From contig NC_087064.1 of NCBI RefSeq assembly GCF_963678635.1, positions 38,058,706 to 38,122,705 of the forward strand: DNA of 64,000 nt, in the 5' to 3' direction. Within the stretch, counting starts at the first letter, position 1. The number at the start of each line of letters is the position of its first letter. The notes below the pieces were generated by a model. That model worked only from the letters and a program-made list of their open reading frames with translations. It was not told the DNA's origin and did no database searches. Shown piece after piece: positions 21,587-33,747 of the stretch. Origin of the DNA: Symsagittifera roscoffensis (lineage: Eukaryota; Xenacoelomorpha; Acoela; Convolutidae). Made by a program: the position numbers and the translations under genes.

Positions 21587-23513
21587 ACTTTTGAAGCAGC
21601 GGTAAAAATTTTTGTGGGTGCTTATGGAAACCAGTCTCTGGAGTCTCCTCAGTTGGTGAGTTATTCTGACTGACACGCATAAGTTCATGTGCCTCAGCCT
21701 TGTCGCGGAGCCAGTCATTAAAATCTAAAACGGTTGGCTGTCTCCAAATTTTCTTTACAGAGTGAAGCGACCACGACTCATTCATATTTGGAGGCAAATT
21801 TGAAATTACTTGGTTCAAAACGGATGTATGCTGCAATTCGTACTCATATCCTAACTATTTTAAAACAGCGACAAGACTGGATATACAGGAAGCGAACTGA
21901 TAATTTTTTCTGAATTGTGCATTTTGAGAGGGGAAAAGTTCGAAAGTTTTTTGAAAATGAGCCGCCACAATTGTCTGTAATAGTCCAAAATTCCTCTCCA
22001 GAGTTTTCAAAGCGTCCTTGTAGAATATTCCACTGCAAGCCAAATCGCCATTGCGTTCTTCGTTTTGCCTGAAACGAGTGTTTTGAGTTATGTCAGTTTG
22101 ACATCATCACTTAAAACTTTTGCATCGATTGCGATTTTGAACTGACCAAACCATTCAGGCCACTGCAAAGGATTTCCTTCCAAAGAAGACAACTTCCACT
22201 CCGGCAGGAGACCTTTTTGGCTCAGTGTCAAGATTTCACCACCCGAGTATGTAATTGGCCCAATTTGTTTGTTCTCACTTGTAGAAGGCGCCATCAGCGG
22301 TTTCGAATAGATAGCGGCGTCTGCAGCATTAGGAATACCAACATAAAAAATTGTACCTCCGCTAGAGAACGGTTGAACAATCGATGGCTGTGTGACATAA
22401 CATGAGATAGGGGGGAAGGTGGCTGTTGGAGGATTGAGAGGACCAACCTTAGTGGGTAAAAGCGTTTTGTACACAAAACATGCAGAAGTAATTGGGAAAC
22501 TAGTTTGTTGAGCAATGGGCATTGAGCTCGTTGGAATCTAAGACTGATTAAAACTACTCTGCATTAAAATGTTGTATCAGTTGGTCAAAGGTAGCTGTTC
22601 CTATGGCTCATACATACTTTTTACAATTGGATTTGGCAAGCTGACACTTGTATTTGAAGTGTGAAAGACGTTAACACTCTGTGAGTTTATACACATAGTT
22701 TCGAAATAATAAGCATTTGGATGAGAGTTGTGAGTCATCGTCAGATTTCTACTGAAAGGCGGTTCAATACTTGAAAACGACAAGAACTCGGAAGCAGGTT
22801 CCAGGTTGAGACTTTGGACTGCTACCTGAGCTGCGAATTGAGTGATCACCCAACTCCAATTGCCAATGCAAATTTCAACCTGCTACGATGAAGCCCACAG
22901 ATTTCAGTGACGTCTTCCAGATATTCAGCCTCTTCAATAGTTGCTTCTTTTGACGGCTTTCATCTACAACCACATCAAGTACAAATTGACCCTTCATCGA
23001 CTGAATCTGGATCTCTTGCTTTTTCAAACGAAGCTCAGCCTCTGCCTGACGTTCAACTTCCTCGCGTTTAATTTTTACAAGGGCTGCTCCTCTTCGACGC
23101 TCACTTTAAGTCATTGATGCAATCTTAGAACGCTGAGAACGAACGGATTTGCTTGGCGTCGGGGTTGGTGCAATTGCTACCTGGTCCTGTTGAGTTTTAA
23201 TTTCGATATAATTTTCAGCTAGACCTAATACATCGTCATTTTTTGCAGCGATGGATCCTAGTTAAAACTCAAGTTGATTTATGGTTTCAGCAGCTTTGTT
23301 ACTGTGCATAGAAAAAAATTTAAGCTTATCATTTTTCTCTATAATTTTTTGTAAGCAATTGCTAGATTTTCCGATGTACGTTGAAATTTTAGCTGGTCTA
23401 TCTGTCACACTTATATATTCCGTAATTTTGGCATATTAATCAAAAAGACTTGTTTCCAACTCTTTCCTGGCAAGATAAATTTTGCTTAGTTTCTGGTCGA
23501 GGTCAAGCTCCAT
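21340..23513 (-). pseudogene. BEL/Pao gag
   Basis: An ATG at 23513 starts MELDLDQKLSKIYLARKE, followed by charged coiled-coil-like sequence (KIKREEVERQAEAELRLKK near 22990-23070) and a Pro/Ser-rich middle (22601-22849 and 22088-22522). The gag core is diagnostic: LEGNPLQWPEWFGQFKIAID (about 22130-22200), as in the DUF1759 domain of BEL/Pao gag. Then QHTSVLNQVISNLPPNMNES and WLRDKAEAHELMRV (21339-21836), and finally a Cys-rich stretch near 21400-21470. Several stops and frameshifts interrupt it. Gag packages the element RNA in virus-like particles. Confidence 0.8.
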
Positions 23514-23911
23514 TTTGCAATATTTGTTTTTCGAACTTTTTTTAAATTTTGATTTAAATTTTTTTAGAGTTTTTTAAAATTAATGTAGCGTCGATTGACA
23601 GAATCAAACTAAAACCAATTCAAGTAGTCGCGCCCTGTACCGAACGAGAGGATGCTCGCAAGGCCCTTACGACTCTCGTTGCCTACAGAACAGAAGTACA
23701 ACAAACTACAAGATGTCTAACAAACGTTAAAAATTCTTCGACTGTTGTCATTTGTGAAATCGTATGCTTAACTGCTTTTCTTTTCCTTAAACCTGGTCGA
23801 CGACTTTTAACTTTTTTGATAAACTCAGACAGATTGAGGAAATAACGTCGAATGTTTCTTAAATTTTTTTTTTTAAAAACGCCGCCGGAGGAATTAATTT
23901 AAGCTTACGAA

Positions 23912-24406
23912 TTAATTCTTTGTCGTTAGCTTTTCTTTTGAGATTAAATGTTTGGTCACATCAATGGTTAAAAATCGTGTTTCAACAAAACGTCCATAAT
24001 TATTTGGGATCTTTTGTCGGTGTACTGATATTTTGTTTTTATTTGATTTTAAAACATCAATTAGACTTTCTGGTGTAAGTGGGTTATCGTTGTTTGATCT
24101 ATGCTTGCTCGAGGAATTACTTATAACATCGTGCCAAATTACAATGTTTTTCTCTATCACACCTGTTGAGTAATTGGTTAACAGAAATCGAACAGTCTTT
24201 TGTCGGTTATTTGCGTTCAAACTAAAGCTTAAGCCTGAAACTGCTTCAAAAGTGTCGTCAAGGCGTTTTTGTAGAATTAATGGTAAGGTATTCACGGAGT
24301 AATGGAGAGAACTCGCAGCACTGATGAACACCATTGAGAGTGATAAGCGATACGGTTGTTTTTTTTGGCAAACAGTTAAGGGAGTCTGTTGTTGTAAAGT
24401 CGTCAC
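23912..24406 (-). pseudogene. SGNH-hydrolase-like accessory frame between leader and gag
   Basis: A 164-codon open frame in the BEL/Pao element upstream of gag. It contains KNIVIWHDVISNSSSKHRSN and later PLTPESLIDVLKSNKNKI. From memory of TE-encoded accessory proteins, the WHD-x-NS-x-H-SNN arrangement resembles a SGNH/GDSL-like protein found beside retroelement genes in several invertebrates; this is recollection, not a search result. The expected N-terminal GDS segment is not evident (MVFISAASS is in its place), so it is probably degenerate. Confidence 0.4.
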
Positions 24407-24409
24407 ATA

Positions 24410-25656
24410 GAAATGAAAAAAAAATGTGACGATTTTAACTTTAAGAACCCTTAGCTGAGGGTTTGTAAGGTTCTACTAAGGCTTCGGTTCAGTACTATTT
24501 AAAATAAGGCGTACGGTTTCTCGGTTGAACTTAACGACGTTACGGCGAAACGGTGGTAATAACGGTTGTGGTGGTATGCGGCCGAAAACGGGGCGAGCCG
24601 AGCAAATTTTTAAAGATTATCCAACCACTGGAGAAAACCGAGGTAGGGATTCACTCAAAAAATTTGCTCGACACAATTGACGGTTAAAACGGTTGTTGAG
24701 TGGGCGAAACGAAAACGGTGTTTTCCGGCTTTGCGCTAAATTAGAGCAAATAAAAGTTTTATCAGTGGAAATTTTGGGAAAAGTTGGTATAACTTTTTTT
24801 CGAGAATTTTTTTTGAAAAAATTTTTGCAAAAAATTTCGGTAAACTTTCTGGAATTTTTTTTGTCACAAAATTTTTGGGTTTGAGACTCTCCTGGGGTAC
24901 TAGTGTACTGGGTATAAACGAGTATTAAAGTATCTAATACGGTCTTTATCGGTTTGCAATCAACGAAATCGAGGTTGATTTTATAGCACTGATAATCAAA
25001 GAAGTGGCACTTTTTTTGCGTTAAAGAACAAACTAGCACAAGTTAGAGTCTAAAAATTAATTGAAAACACAGGTTCGATCTTTCAAGTTTTTTGCAGGTG
25101 GTTCACCGGTCCTCAGACCAAAAGTACACAAAGATTCCACAAAAAAAAACACTTTCGTTCTTGTGTGATGTCGGCCTTCTGGGTTGTCGTCTTTGTTTTG
25201 ACTAGGGGTGGTTTTCCCCGTTTTTGATTTGAGGTCACACCAAACTGTGGGGGCTCCTTGATTTGCAGTTTTATTGAATGGTCTCAACGGCCATGCTAAA
25301 GCGCCCAAACGCCGTGATGCTTCACCGAAGTATAAATTAGTGTATAGTGAATTCCTTGGGTGAAGACAGACTGAAAGTACTGGAAACTTTATTAAATGTC
25401 TTTGGAGAGCACAACAAAATCATCAGTAACTTAGTTCTGTCCTAAAGTACCTTAGCAGAATATTGCTTATATGTGGGATTAGAATAAAATACAAAATTCA
25501 GCAACTTTTGGGCTTCCATTGAGATTATGAAAGCGATGAGATTCGCTCGATACAAAAACAATTCTGCCTAAAAAAGACTCAGCGACGTTTGGTAGAAGTA
25601 GAAGGCTGAGATAACACTGAGACAGATAATTTTTTTCCCGAGTCGCGGCACCAAAA
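24410..25656 (-). other. 5' leader of the BEL/Pao element
   Basis: It contains two open frames (24617-25039 and 25057-25308) without recognisable content, and the primer-binding site at its right end. Treated as untranslated leader. Confidence 0.4.
25636..25653 (-). other. Probable primer-binding site
   Basis: Just inside the 5' LTR the minus strand reads TGGTGCCGCGACTCGG after three T. It begins with TGG, as a site complementary to a tRNA 3' CCA should. I have not matched it to a specific tRNA. Confidence 0.5.
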
Positions 25657-26046
25657 TATTCTGCTCAATTTATATAGTAAAAACAAAACAGAATCTGTTT
25701 TAAATTCACGAAATATGGTCGAAATATTATGACTACATTAAACGTATCAAGCCAAAATAGTGGGGTTGATCATGCGCTGATCTATGATTTTTTCTATGAA
25801 ATCAAATTCAAATCACGCGGTTGAATTAATAGAAACTCAATTGCAAACCAATTTTGAACTGATTGAGCATTTTATGTTCTGTCAGGTTCGGCTCAAATAC
25901 GGTTCTCAAGTAAAACGACTTAAGTGAAAATCGAACCCACGCCGAACTCCCCGGAACGCCTTATGTATACGCTGCGCTTTATAGCTCGTATTGCTAAGGA
26001 ACTATGCTGATTGAATACTATACTTTGATGCTATGTAGCATTAACA
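25657..26046 (-). repeat. 5' LTR of the BEL/Pao element
   Basis: It aligns end to end with 13748-14141 with scattered substitutions. It starts TGTTAATGCTACATAGC on the minus strand. The tRNA-like block is at about 25924-25998. Confidence 0.88.
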
Positions 26047-26597
26047 AATACTTTTCAGATGATATGAAAAAATTCAGTCAAAAATGGATAGCTACAAAGT
26101 CGGAATAAAAACTAATTTAGATTATCATAATGTAATGAAAAATTGCATAGTAAAGAATCTAATTATGTTAAACACATTTGTTTTTCACATCTTACTTCGT
26201 AACATCACGCATTCATGAATAGTTACAGGTAAGACAATAAAGAATGGAAAATTTGAAATGTGGGGTTAAAGTGGAAAAGTGCCAAGTTGCCTAATGGACA
26301 CTCACAGAACGGGTTTCTTATTTAGAAATTCCTGATTTGAGTGCATTAGAACGACTTTAAACACCTATACAGGAGAAAATTTTGCATTTTTTGGTTAGGT
26401 TTTGGCCGCTGTTATCCTGAATGCAAGCATCATTGCACTACCCATATTTTCACTGTTGGGTTTTCTTTGATTTTGTTCAATTTATAAATGTGTAAATAAA
26501 TCCGACTACTGGGGTCAATTACAATAAAAACCTAGTACAGTTGTTTAGTTGGAAAATGGCCGTGTATCTTGCTCAAATAATTCGAGTGAAAAACAAC
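26047..26597. other. End of split family B copy, then non-coding sequence
   Basis: 26047-26120 matches the left part of family B in reverse (ATGATATGAAAAAATTCAGTC ... AAAGTCGGAATAAAAAC). The remainder is AT-rich with nothing recognised. Confidence 0.5.
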
Positions 26598-27815
26598 CCT
26601 GCTCGTATATCAAGGCGAGCGCTGAATGTTCCGACTGTCCCTCAATTCTTTTTGAATTTTTTTTGGGAAACGAAAATATTGAAAACCTATGAACTTTGAA
26701 CAATATCTAAGTGTTAAATTTTGAGTCGTTCGAAATTAATACGACTAATTAGCTAGCCTCAGTTCAATTTGGAACGGTTTTGTTGTGCGGGATTATTCGC
26801 CACGCATAAATAATTTGCTTTACTTTATTCTCAGCATTGTGAATAAAGTCTACAAAGCGCGCATTATTTTCTCCAGAACATGGCCAATTTGGCGATTTCA
26901 AGACCCCCAAATCTCTACAAAAATGATCGGATGTAAAATATCTTTTAAAATTTGAACTCAGGAAGTCGATCTTCAATGGTGTGGATGTAGTTTTATTAGA
27001 GCGCAAAAAAGGCGGCCTTTCAAATGTTGTTTGAAAATCCACCCTGCAACCTAGAGAAAATCTTAGACCCACCCCTGGCGGTGAGAAAGCTATTATAAGA
27101 GTTTATACAATTATTTCTGATCTGTTTTCAGCCAGAAACTCAATATCAGTTAGTTTTGATAATCAAACAATGAGCTGATGTTACATATGACATTAACGAA
27201 ATTATTAAATATGCTTGCTTCATCTTCTGCTTCTGCTACTTGTTTTTTAACAATGCAGGAGAACTAGATTTGATAAAATCTAAAATTTCTCTTCTTTAGC
27301 CTATTGAAATTAAATCGGCATGTCATTTTTATCATTGGAGTATTTGAACAGAATCATTTGTCCAGAAGCTCGGAAAAACCTCTAAAAACAGTTAGTAATA
27401 CTTTTCCATACAATCCTTTTCCTCGTGTAATGATAAAAGCAGGCACGGATCTAGGAATTTCTCGAGGGGGGGGGGGACTTTCAAAAAAAAGTTGAAAATT
27501 TTGTCGACCTGTTTTTTATTAGGTCGACCAAATAGATTTTCTGAGCTCTCCTAAATCACTATTAAGACCCCACTTTGACCAAATTTTCTGCGCCGCAGGC
27601 AAAATTTTGAAAAAAAAACAGGAAAAAAAGGCAGAATTTTACCAAAATTAATCGGAGATTAAATATCTTTTTTAATTTGAACTCAAGAAGTCAATATCTT
27701 CAATGGGGCATATAAAAATGACTGATTTTTTTTTAAATTTCGATCGTCGAAAATTGACTGAATAAAAAAACCACACCAAGCATAGATATTCCTTTCTCTT
27801 GGAAAGTCGGAACAA
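26598..27815 (-). repeat. Family B-related reverse copy interrupted by other sequence
   Basis: It starts CTGCTCGTATATCAAGGCGA and ends TTGGAAAGTCGGAACAAAAA. The middle is interrupted by about 27070-27640, which includes a hAT fragment. A duplicated block (TTTGAACTCA(G/A)GAAGTC) at 26955 and 27680 marks both sides of the interruption. Confidence 0.5.
27440..27640 (+). mobile_element. Truncated hAT-type element
   Basis: It begins CAGGCACGGATCTAGG with a G-run, GTCGACCTG...AGGTCGACC, GAGCTCTCC and TGCGCCGCAGG. The right half is missing. Confidence 0.6.
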
Positions 27816-29254
27816 AAACAACGGCAGAACATAAAAGACATCTAAATTTTGCTACATGTGTTCTATCCCGCATCCAAGTTTAGGCGTAAGTAACCGATTA
27901 TAACGGATTTTTATGATGATTTTTCGACAATTGATTATAATTATCAAATTTAGGCGTTTAAAAGATTTGTAATTGATTATATTCGTGATATTTTTCATGA
28001 GATTATAACCTCTTATAATCGATTATAATTGATTGTAGTTCTTACAAACAACCCTTAAAATCAGTTATAATCAACTATAGTTTCTTATTTTGCCAAAGTT
28101 TTGTCAACTGAAAACTTATTCGAATTATAACTTACGGGATGAAATTTTTGTGCCAATCAGAAAATCTTCATAAGAGATTTCTTGAAAACTTTGGTTCATC
28201 TGAACACAAAATTTTTCCACGAAAAAAAGTTTCAAAGAGATCATTTCATATTATTTGAAAAATTCCCGCGGTAGATGAAAATTAAATCTTCCGAACCACT
28301 CATGAAACTAAATCAATTTGCTGTTTTGGTGTTTAAAAAAGCTTAAAATATGCAAAACAAAACAACTTTATGGAGGAAGAAAGAAACAAACCTTATATAT
28401 TTGAAATGTTTGGAAAACTTTTTAAAAAAATTTCTCATTTTTATTGGGAACCAACGTCTACAAAAAGCACAAAACATAAGCTATTTAGATGCAACTTCGA
28501 AGACAAGATGGACAAACAAAAGAGATCACACACAAATTTAATCGATTATAATGGATTTTTGTGTAAAACTAATGAATTAGAAATTTGAATAAAAATAATG
28601 GATTGTAATCAATTATAATTGATTATAATTGTAGCTAAAAACATACGAAAAAATAATCGATTTTAACCGATTATAATGGTTTATAGTTAATTATCATTTG
28701 ATTTTAAAAGGAGAGATTATAATCGATTATTAATTGGTTAAAATCGACTGTTTCTCAATTTTAGTAAGACTGGTACTGAAAACGTAATATATTCGATTAT
28801 TAACGGTTGAAACTAACGCGAGATGTTTTGTGATCAGGAAACCACTTTTAGAAAGCGGGATAATCATGCAGTTTTTTTTAGCCCTGTGGAGTTTCCATCA
28901 ACTAATTGTGCCAAATTTAAATTGATAAAAAAAACTTCGGATCAAACACTAGTATATTTGTCAATGTCAAACTTTGTTACGTCATTCAAATTGCATGTTA
29001 AGTGACACCGTTTTTTGGTATAGTTTCAGTTTCAATAAGTAAATTGCTTGAATTGAAGGTTAAGGTTATACTTTATTCTGGAGAGACCCGCCATGATACT
29101 AAGTGTTCCCGTTATATCACGTCCTATCGATTGGTAAACCGAAAACTGTTTACTTAAGGTGATATGAGATGGCGGACAAAAATCTGTTGTTTCTGATGAG
29201 TAAATAACAGATTATCGATAATGAACGCGTTGTTATGCAGATGTGTCGGAAGCT

Positions 29255-29510
29255 ATCCCCTCAGGAATTCGAGGTACTATACTATTTTGATATATCCATT
29301 TTTGGTGAGGACCATAAAATTTTCCTAAGGCTCCTTGGGCGCCAATATATACTAAGTTTGAGGGGGAAGCACGCGTCCAATTTTTCCAAAAATGCCTAAA
29401 AATGCCCTGTTTTTTTAAAAAGTTTTGCCTGCGGCGCAGAAACATTGGTCAGAATGGGGTCTTTATAGTGATTTAGGAGAGCTCAGAAAATATTTTTGTT
29501 CGTTTTTAAA
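29255..29510 (-). mobile_element. hAT-type element fragment within unit 1
   Basis: An internal part in reverse order: TTGGGCGCCAATATATACTA, TTTGAGGGGGAAGC, TGCCTGCGGCGCAG and GAGAGCTC. Both ends are missing. The matching fragment in unit 2 is 35635-35890. Confidence 0.6.
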
Positions 29511-29745
29511 AAAATGTTGAATTGCCATTTTTTGTATTTTGTCTCTCTTGTGTACAAACATCACTGATATCTTGCTTATTAGCCTTGTTCTGTATTCTCG
29601 TCAAGTCTGCTTTAGTAGAGAGTGACATAAATTTGACAAAGAGTGTGTTATTTTCTGGAGCGTAGAAATAAAGATAATCACCGGTTTCTATATTATGTAA
29701 CATAAATCCCAATGCAAAGTTGTTCCATCGCATGAAACTTCCCAT
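29506..29745 (-). pseudogene. N-terminal fragment of a second polymerase-like copy, unit 1
   Basis: A 79-codon frame reads RWNNFALGFMLHNIETGDY and PENNTLFVKFMSLSTKADL. A diverged version of the same segment lies just upstream of the main polymerase remnant (about 32050-32210), so this is the start of another copy lying downstream of the first. The rest of that copy is not visible. Confidence 0.55.
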
Positions 29746-30034
29746 CTAGGGTAAAAATAGCTCAATCTTTTTTTGTGCTGTTCATAAATTGCAACTGCCT
29801 AGTTAATCATTTTAAATATTTTATTAGTTGACTTCAAAATGCCCCGTCCAGTATTTTTCGATATATTGCCATCGGGTCATCTTCAGAGTCTTCCAATGCT
29901 CGTTTGTTTAATATTTTACTGTTCAAATTTATACTTTTGACTTTAACTATCGTAACAGCAACAATTTTCTACTACAGAGACTCAACATTTCGGTGCTTCT
30001 GAACTCCTCCTTGAATAACCCTGGGTCTCTCTTA

Positions 30035-32490
30035 TCATGTTTTTTTGAGTTTGGAGAAGCAAGTACGAGTGAAAAAATAAAATGTTTGTGGCACCTTGTC
30101 TGAAATCGTCTCGACAACCGTTGTTCCGCTTTTCAACTCACTCTGCTCGCTTGCTGGGGAGGATACATTCATACAAAACTTCTTCTGCAAAACCAAACAG
30201 AGAGAATCAGTATCCATTTCGAGTTCTTCAATTTTTGTTGACATCGCAAAAGTTTTTGAAAAACTTATAATACAGCTCCGTTTGGCATACTGTACTATAA
30301 AGAATCCTAATAGAAAACGTTCACAATGATATATACTAGATTTAACAAATTTCACTTCATACAAGTCGTTAGCTACAATATAGAGTCTCGTGAAAAACTG
30401 GTTATTGATAGCTTATGTGTTTTTTCGTCATCAAGAAGTTTTGTCATTGTATGTTTTGATCTATCCATTATTTGATAACCATAGGAAGTTTTTCCTAGCA
30501 GTTTCAATGTTTGGGCTACCACACCAGATAAGAGATTTTCATTATCAACTCGCCTTGAATCAACAACAGATTGAACGAAACTGTTGAAAACTTTACGCAA
30601 AATGTACAAATTGATGAAGTTTTGTACAATTTAGTTTAAGATCGAAACCAAGTAAAAGTTGAAAAGTGGTGTTTTAGGAGTTTCTTTGGTTAAATTGACT
30701 CTCGGTATCAAGATTGGTTGCGGTTGTTTTAACAAATTGTTTTCTTTCGCATATGTCTTCATATTTTCCCAATATCGTTCCAACTGACATCAATATTTTT
30801 GAAAATAGGCGGGAAATTGAAAAAATTCGCTTTTAGCTCATCTAAACACTCAGATCGCATTTCACGTAGCCGAACTTTCTTTCATCTCAAAAGTTTTCCG
30901 GTAGTGAAATGGAAGAAGGAGTTCTTTTGAAGGGAAATTTTGCTTTAACGTAATTTTTAAAGTATACGTTATTTTTAAATTGATCCCATCGACTACACTC
31001 CCAATATACTTCTATGGAGTTTTTTTTTCTCGAATGTACTTTTTTGAAGCTCGTTCCTTTCTGTTTTTTTTGTTCCTCGTTTGATAACATAATCAATAAG
31101 TGTAGGTCTAGCTTCCTGACAAGGACAAAATTGAAAATAACAACCATTGCTTCAATAACCGTCTTACAATGGTCGCAAAAACCATCAACACTGAAGCAAC
31201 CAAATTATTTTTGGTTCCCTTAGTGTAGTATTTCTCAATTATACATTCAGGTGTGGTTGCTCGAAAAAAGAAATGAATGTCTTTTCAAACGTTCGAACTC
31301 GATTTTGCCATGCGTTGAGTTTTTGTGTTTCCTCATTGTAGTCCCATCTTGTATATACGCCAGTTGGCATATCCCGACACATAGAATAAGGATAGAGTTG
31401 ACAGGCATCAATCCAAACGTTTGATTTACACAAGTTTTTAGGGTAAAGTTTATAGTCAATTGACTTGTGTGGACAAGCATCGCTAAATTTGGCTGTATGC
31501 TGCCGAGTTTTAACATAACATTCCCTTTATCATGATTAATTTTGGTCGTTTTCTTCATAGCTTCGAGGGTAGGAACTATTTCTTTGTTGTTATACCACTG
31601 TACTGTTTTCTGCTGTTTACCGATACTTCTCCGAGGGAATTCAACCACAAAAATTCTATCTTCAATGTCGACATCGTCTGTAAAGATAATTTTATCTACT
31701 ACATCTTCAGCTTTTGGCAGATTATTCATCAAAACTCCACGAACCTATTTTCGATCCCAAACTGATTTTTCCGGAAAATCACTGGAGGTCTTGAAGATGG
31801 ATGTTTCAAGATTTATTGTTCCATGTAAATGAACAGCAAGCGCTCGAAACGAGCACAAGTTTTCATCGTACGGTTGCTGCGTGCGCACATACGAAATCGA
31901 ACAGTTTACTTGATGGTTTCACAGAAGCGGTTCGGGAATCACAGAATCTGGACACCCCATCGGTAGTTTTTTGAATAAGGATGCACAAGTGGTCACATTT
32001 GTGGCCAACTTGAATTGCCATTTTGTATTTTGTCTCTCTTATGTACAAATTCCATTGATAGCTTGCTATTAACCTTGTTTTGTATGGTCGTCAAGTCTGC
32101 TTCAGTATAGAGCAGCATATTTTTTTTTCATGATTATAGAATTAACGAAATTCATCGGTTTGTATATTACGTAACAAAAATCTCAGGGAAAAATTGAGTT
32201 TTGCTGCGCAATCAAGTTTTTTCAAAGACTTGATCTAGTTTTTCATTAACTAGACTAGGATCTCTTTCTAAAAGTTGATAGTTGAATAGCTTGTGGCGTC
32301 CATTTTCTATCTCATTATCCTTTAAGAAGTGTTGACAGGCATTCAACTCATCTCTTAGCTGATCACTATTCTCGTCGGTTTGCGAGATTTTATTTAAATC
32401 AGCAACAAAATCACTCGTTTTCCTCGAGTTAAACTGATCTTTCTTGCGATTTGTTAAACTTATTAATAGCTTGGAAACTCTTTGATACAC
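30035..32490 (-). pseudogene. Family-B DNA polymerase (Maverick/virus-like), decayed, unit 1
   Basis: Reading right to left on the minus strand: an N-terminal segment with LVNEKLDQVFEK (32212-32490); a middle block with DVDIEDRIFVVEFPRRS (31247-31732); polymerase motif A DACQLYPYSM with MPTGVYTRWDY (31239-31433); EVYWECSRWDQF (30887-31147); motif B LLGKTSYGYQIMD (30373-30609); motif C MDTDSLCL (about 30203-30214) within 30035-30364. These are the three palm motifs of protein-primed-type family-B polymerases encoded by Polinton/Maverick and related elements. The frame changes several times, and stops occur around 31863-32210, so it cannot make a polymerase. Confidence 0.72.
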
Positions 32491-33364
32491 ACTTTGATGA
32501 CTCTACGTGCTTGTGGCTCTAAAAGTCCTTTTCTTGCTAATTTCAAGGTCAACAATTACAATTCGGACAAGAAATAACTCCTAGCACACAGATCTTGCTT
32601 TTTTTGTATTCTTATCACAAACTTCGCGTTTCCGTTTTTCATTCCTGTTGAGTGCTGGTATCTCAAAAAAATGGGAAATTTAGTAGAAACCTTAAATAAA
32701 TAAACGTACTTTTAAAATTGGGAGATTCAAAATGTCCCAAAAAAGTTACAAGATTGTTCATACTTACTTTGAATTGTTCAGGATAATTGGAAAAGAATAA
32801 CAAGTAGTTATTCAAAGTGTAGAATGATTGCCTTTAATGTAAAAGAAAACCAAAATGAAATGAGTTTTATTTGCTGTTGCTTAGGGAGAATAATCCAACC
32901 AAAATTGAGTAAAATTTTAGTAACACTGTTTTTTGGAGATCAACCAATCAGACTCCAGGTTTTTCTAAGAGTGATTTGTTTATTATTTTTTCAAAAACCT
33001 TAACCATGATTTGAAGTTTTTCTATCCGAACCAATTCTTTCTTGTTGAATTTTCTTGACAAGAAAAAAGCATAAATTCTAATTGACTTTCTTCTTGATGA
33101 GATAGATGTTGACTTCCACTTTGTTCATATTTTTTTGACGTTTATATGGTAAAAAAAAATTATAAGATTAAGAAAAGGTCTCTTCAGAAAACTTCACTCA
33201 AAAAAAGAGTTTACTTTTGAACCAAATATTGCTTGGCAAAACTTTAAAAACTGAGGCTGAATTAAACCTGACGAGAAAAGAAATTGTTCTATTCCCTAAA
33301 ATTAAAAATTGATCAAAAAGTCGTTTGATACTATGGAGTAAAATTTCCAGAGGTTTGCTTCGAA

Positions 33365-33535
33365 AAAATCATCAACTTCGCGCTCTCCTCTCAAATCTAC
33401 ATCAAAATCAAGGTTCTTGAGAACTTGACCATCAATTACAAAATGAACAACTTCACATTGGTTAGATGCAAAAAAAGTTGATTGACCTGAAGAGAAATGA
33501 TTACTTATATCGGAGATACTTCGAAATTTTTATAG
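33365..33535 (-). pseudogene. Coding remnant upstream of the polymerase, unit 1
   Basis: The minus strand reads HFSSGQSTFFASNQCEVVHF then VIDGQVLKNLDFDVDLRG and EREVDDFFEANLW with no stop. It looks like real protein sequence and is conserved in unit 2 (39655-39820). I do not recognise the family; it may be part of the same element's gene set. Confidence 0.4.
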
Positions 33536-33747
33536 CAAAAAACCTGTGGTAATTTATTTTTCAAATTTCTTGTGTCTATTGTCTTTTATTTGGAAGATTC
33601 AAGACCTTAGCAGAAAAACTTTTCTCTGATTGGATACAACTAGAAAAAAGCCGATCTTTTTCGGTGATTTGAAACGACAATGTCTAAAATTTTCTGAAAC
33701 GGAACTTTATTTGTGATTGGACGCGACTCTATTATGAAAATTCCATG

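Larger units (their letters stand above)
13748..26046 (-). mobile_element. BEL/Pao LTR retrotransposon, degenerate, 12.3 kb
   Basis: It is bounded by direct LTRs (13748-14141 and 25657-26046) and a 5-bp target duplication AATAC (13743-13747 and 26047-26051). Coding is on the minus strand, so the 5' LTR is at the right. Read 5' to 3' it holds: a leader, an SGNH-like accessory frame, gag, then two tandem copies of zinc-region/protease/RT/RNase H/integrase, and a single integrase C-terminus. Many stops and frameshifts make it non-functional. The LTRs differ by roughly 8-10 percent by eye, so the insertion is old. Confidence 0.92.
27893..33737. repeat. Tandem duplication, unit 1 (contains a DNA polymerase B remnant)
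   Basis: It aligns with 34266-40068 with offsets of 6368-6384, roughly 96 percent by eye, with small indels. For example, about 80 bases present near 32750 are missing in unit 2, and about 25 bases near 39625 are absent here. It includes a ~640-bp AT-rich sub-segment at its left end (about 28021-28600) that occurs a third time between the units. Confidence 0.85.

Noticed and set aside
14702-21594. Many plus-strand open frames in the BEL/Pao region
   Set aside because: They are the complement of recognisable minus-strand retrotransposon proteins and are duplicated with them.
28823-29005. 60-codon plus-strand frame conserved at 35200-35382
   Set aside because: Conservation is explained by the recent segmental duplication; no recognisable protein and no other support.
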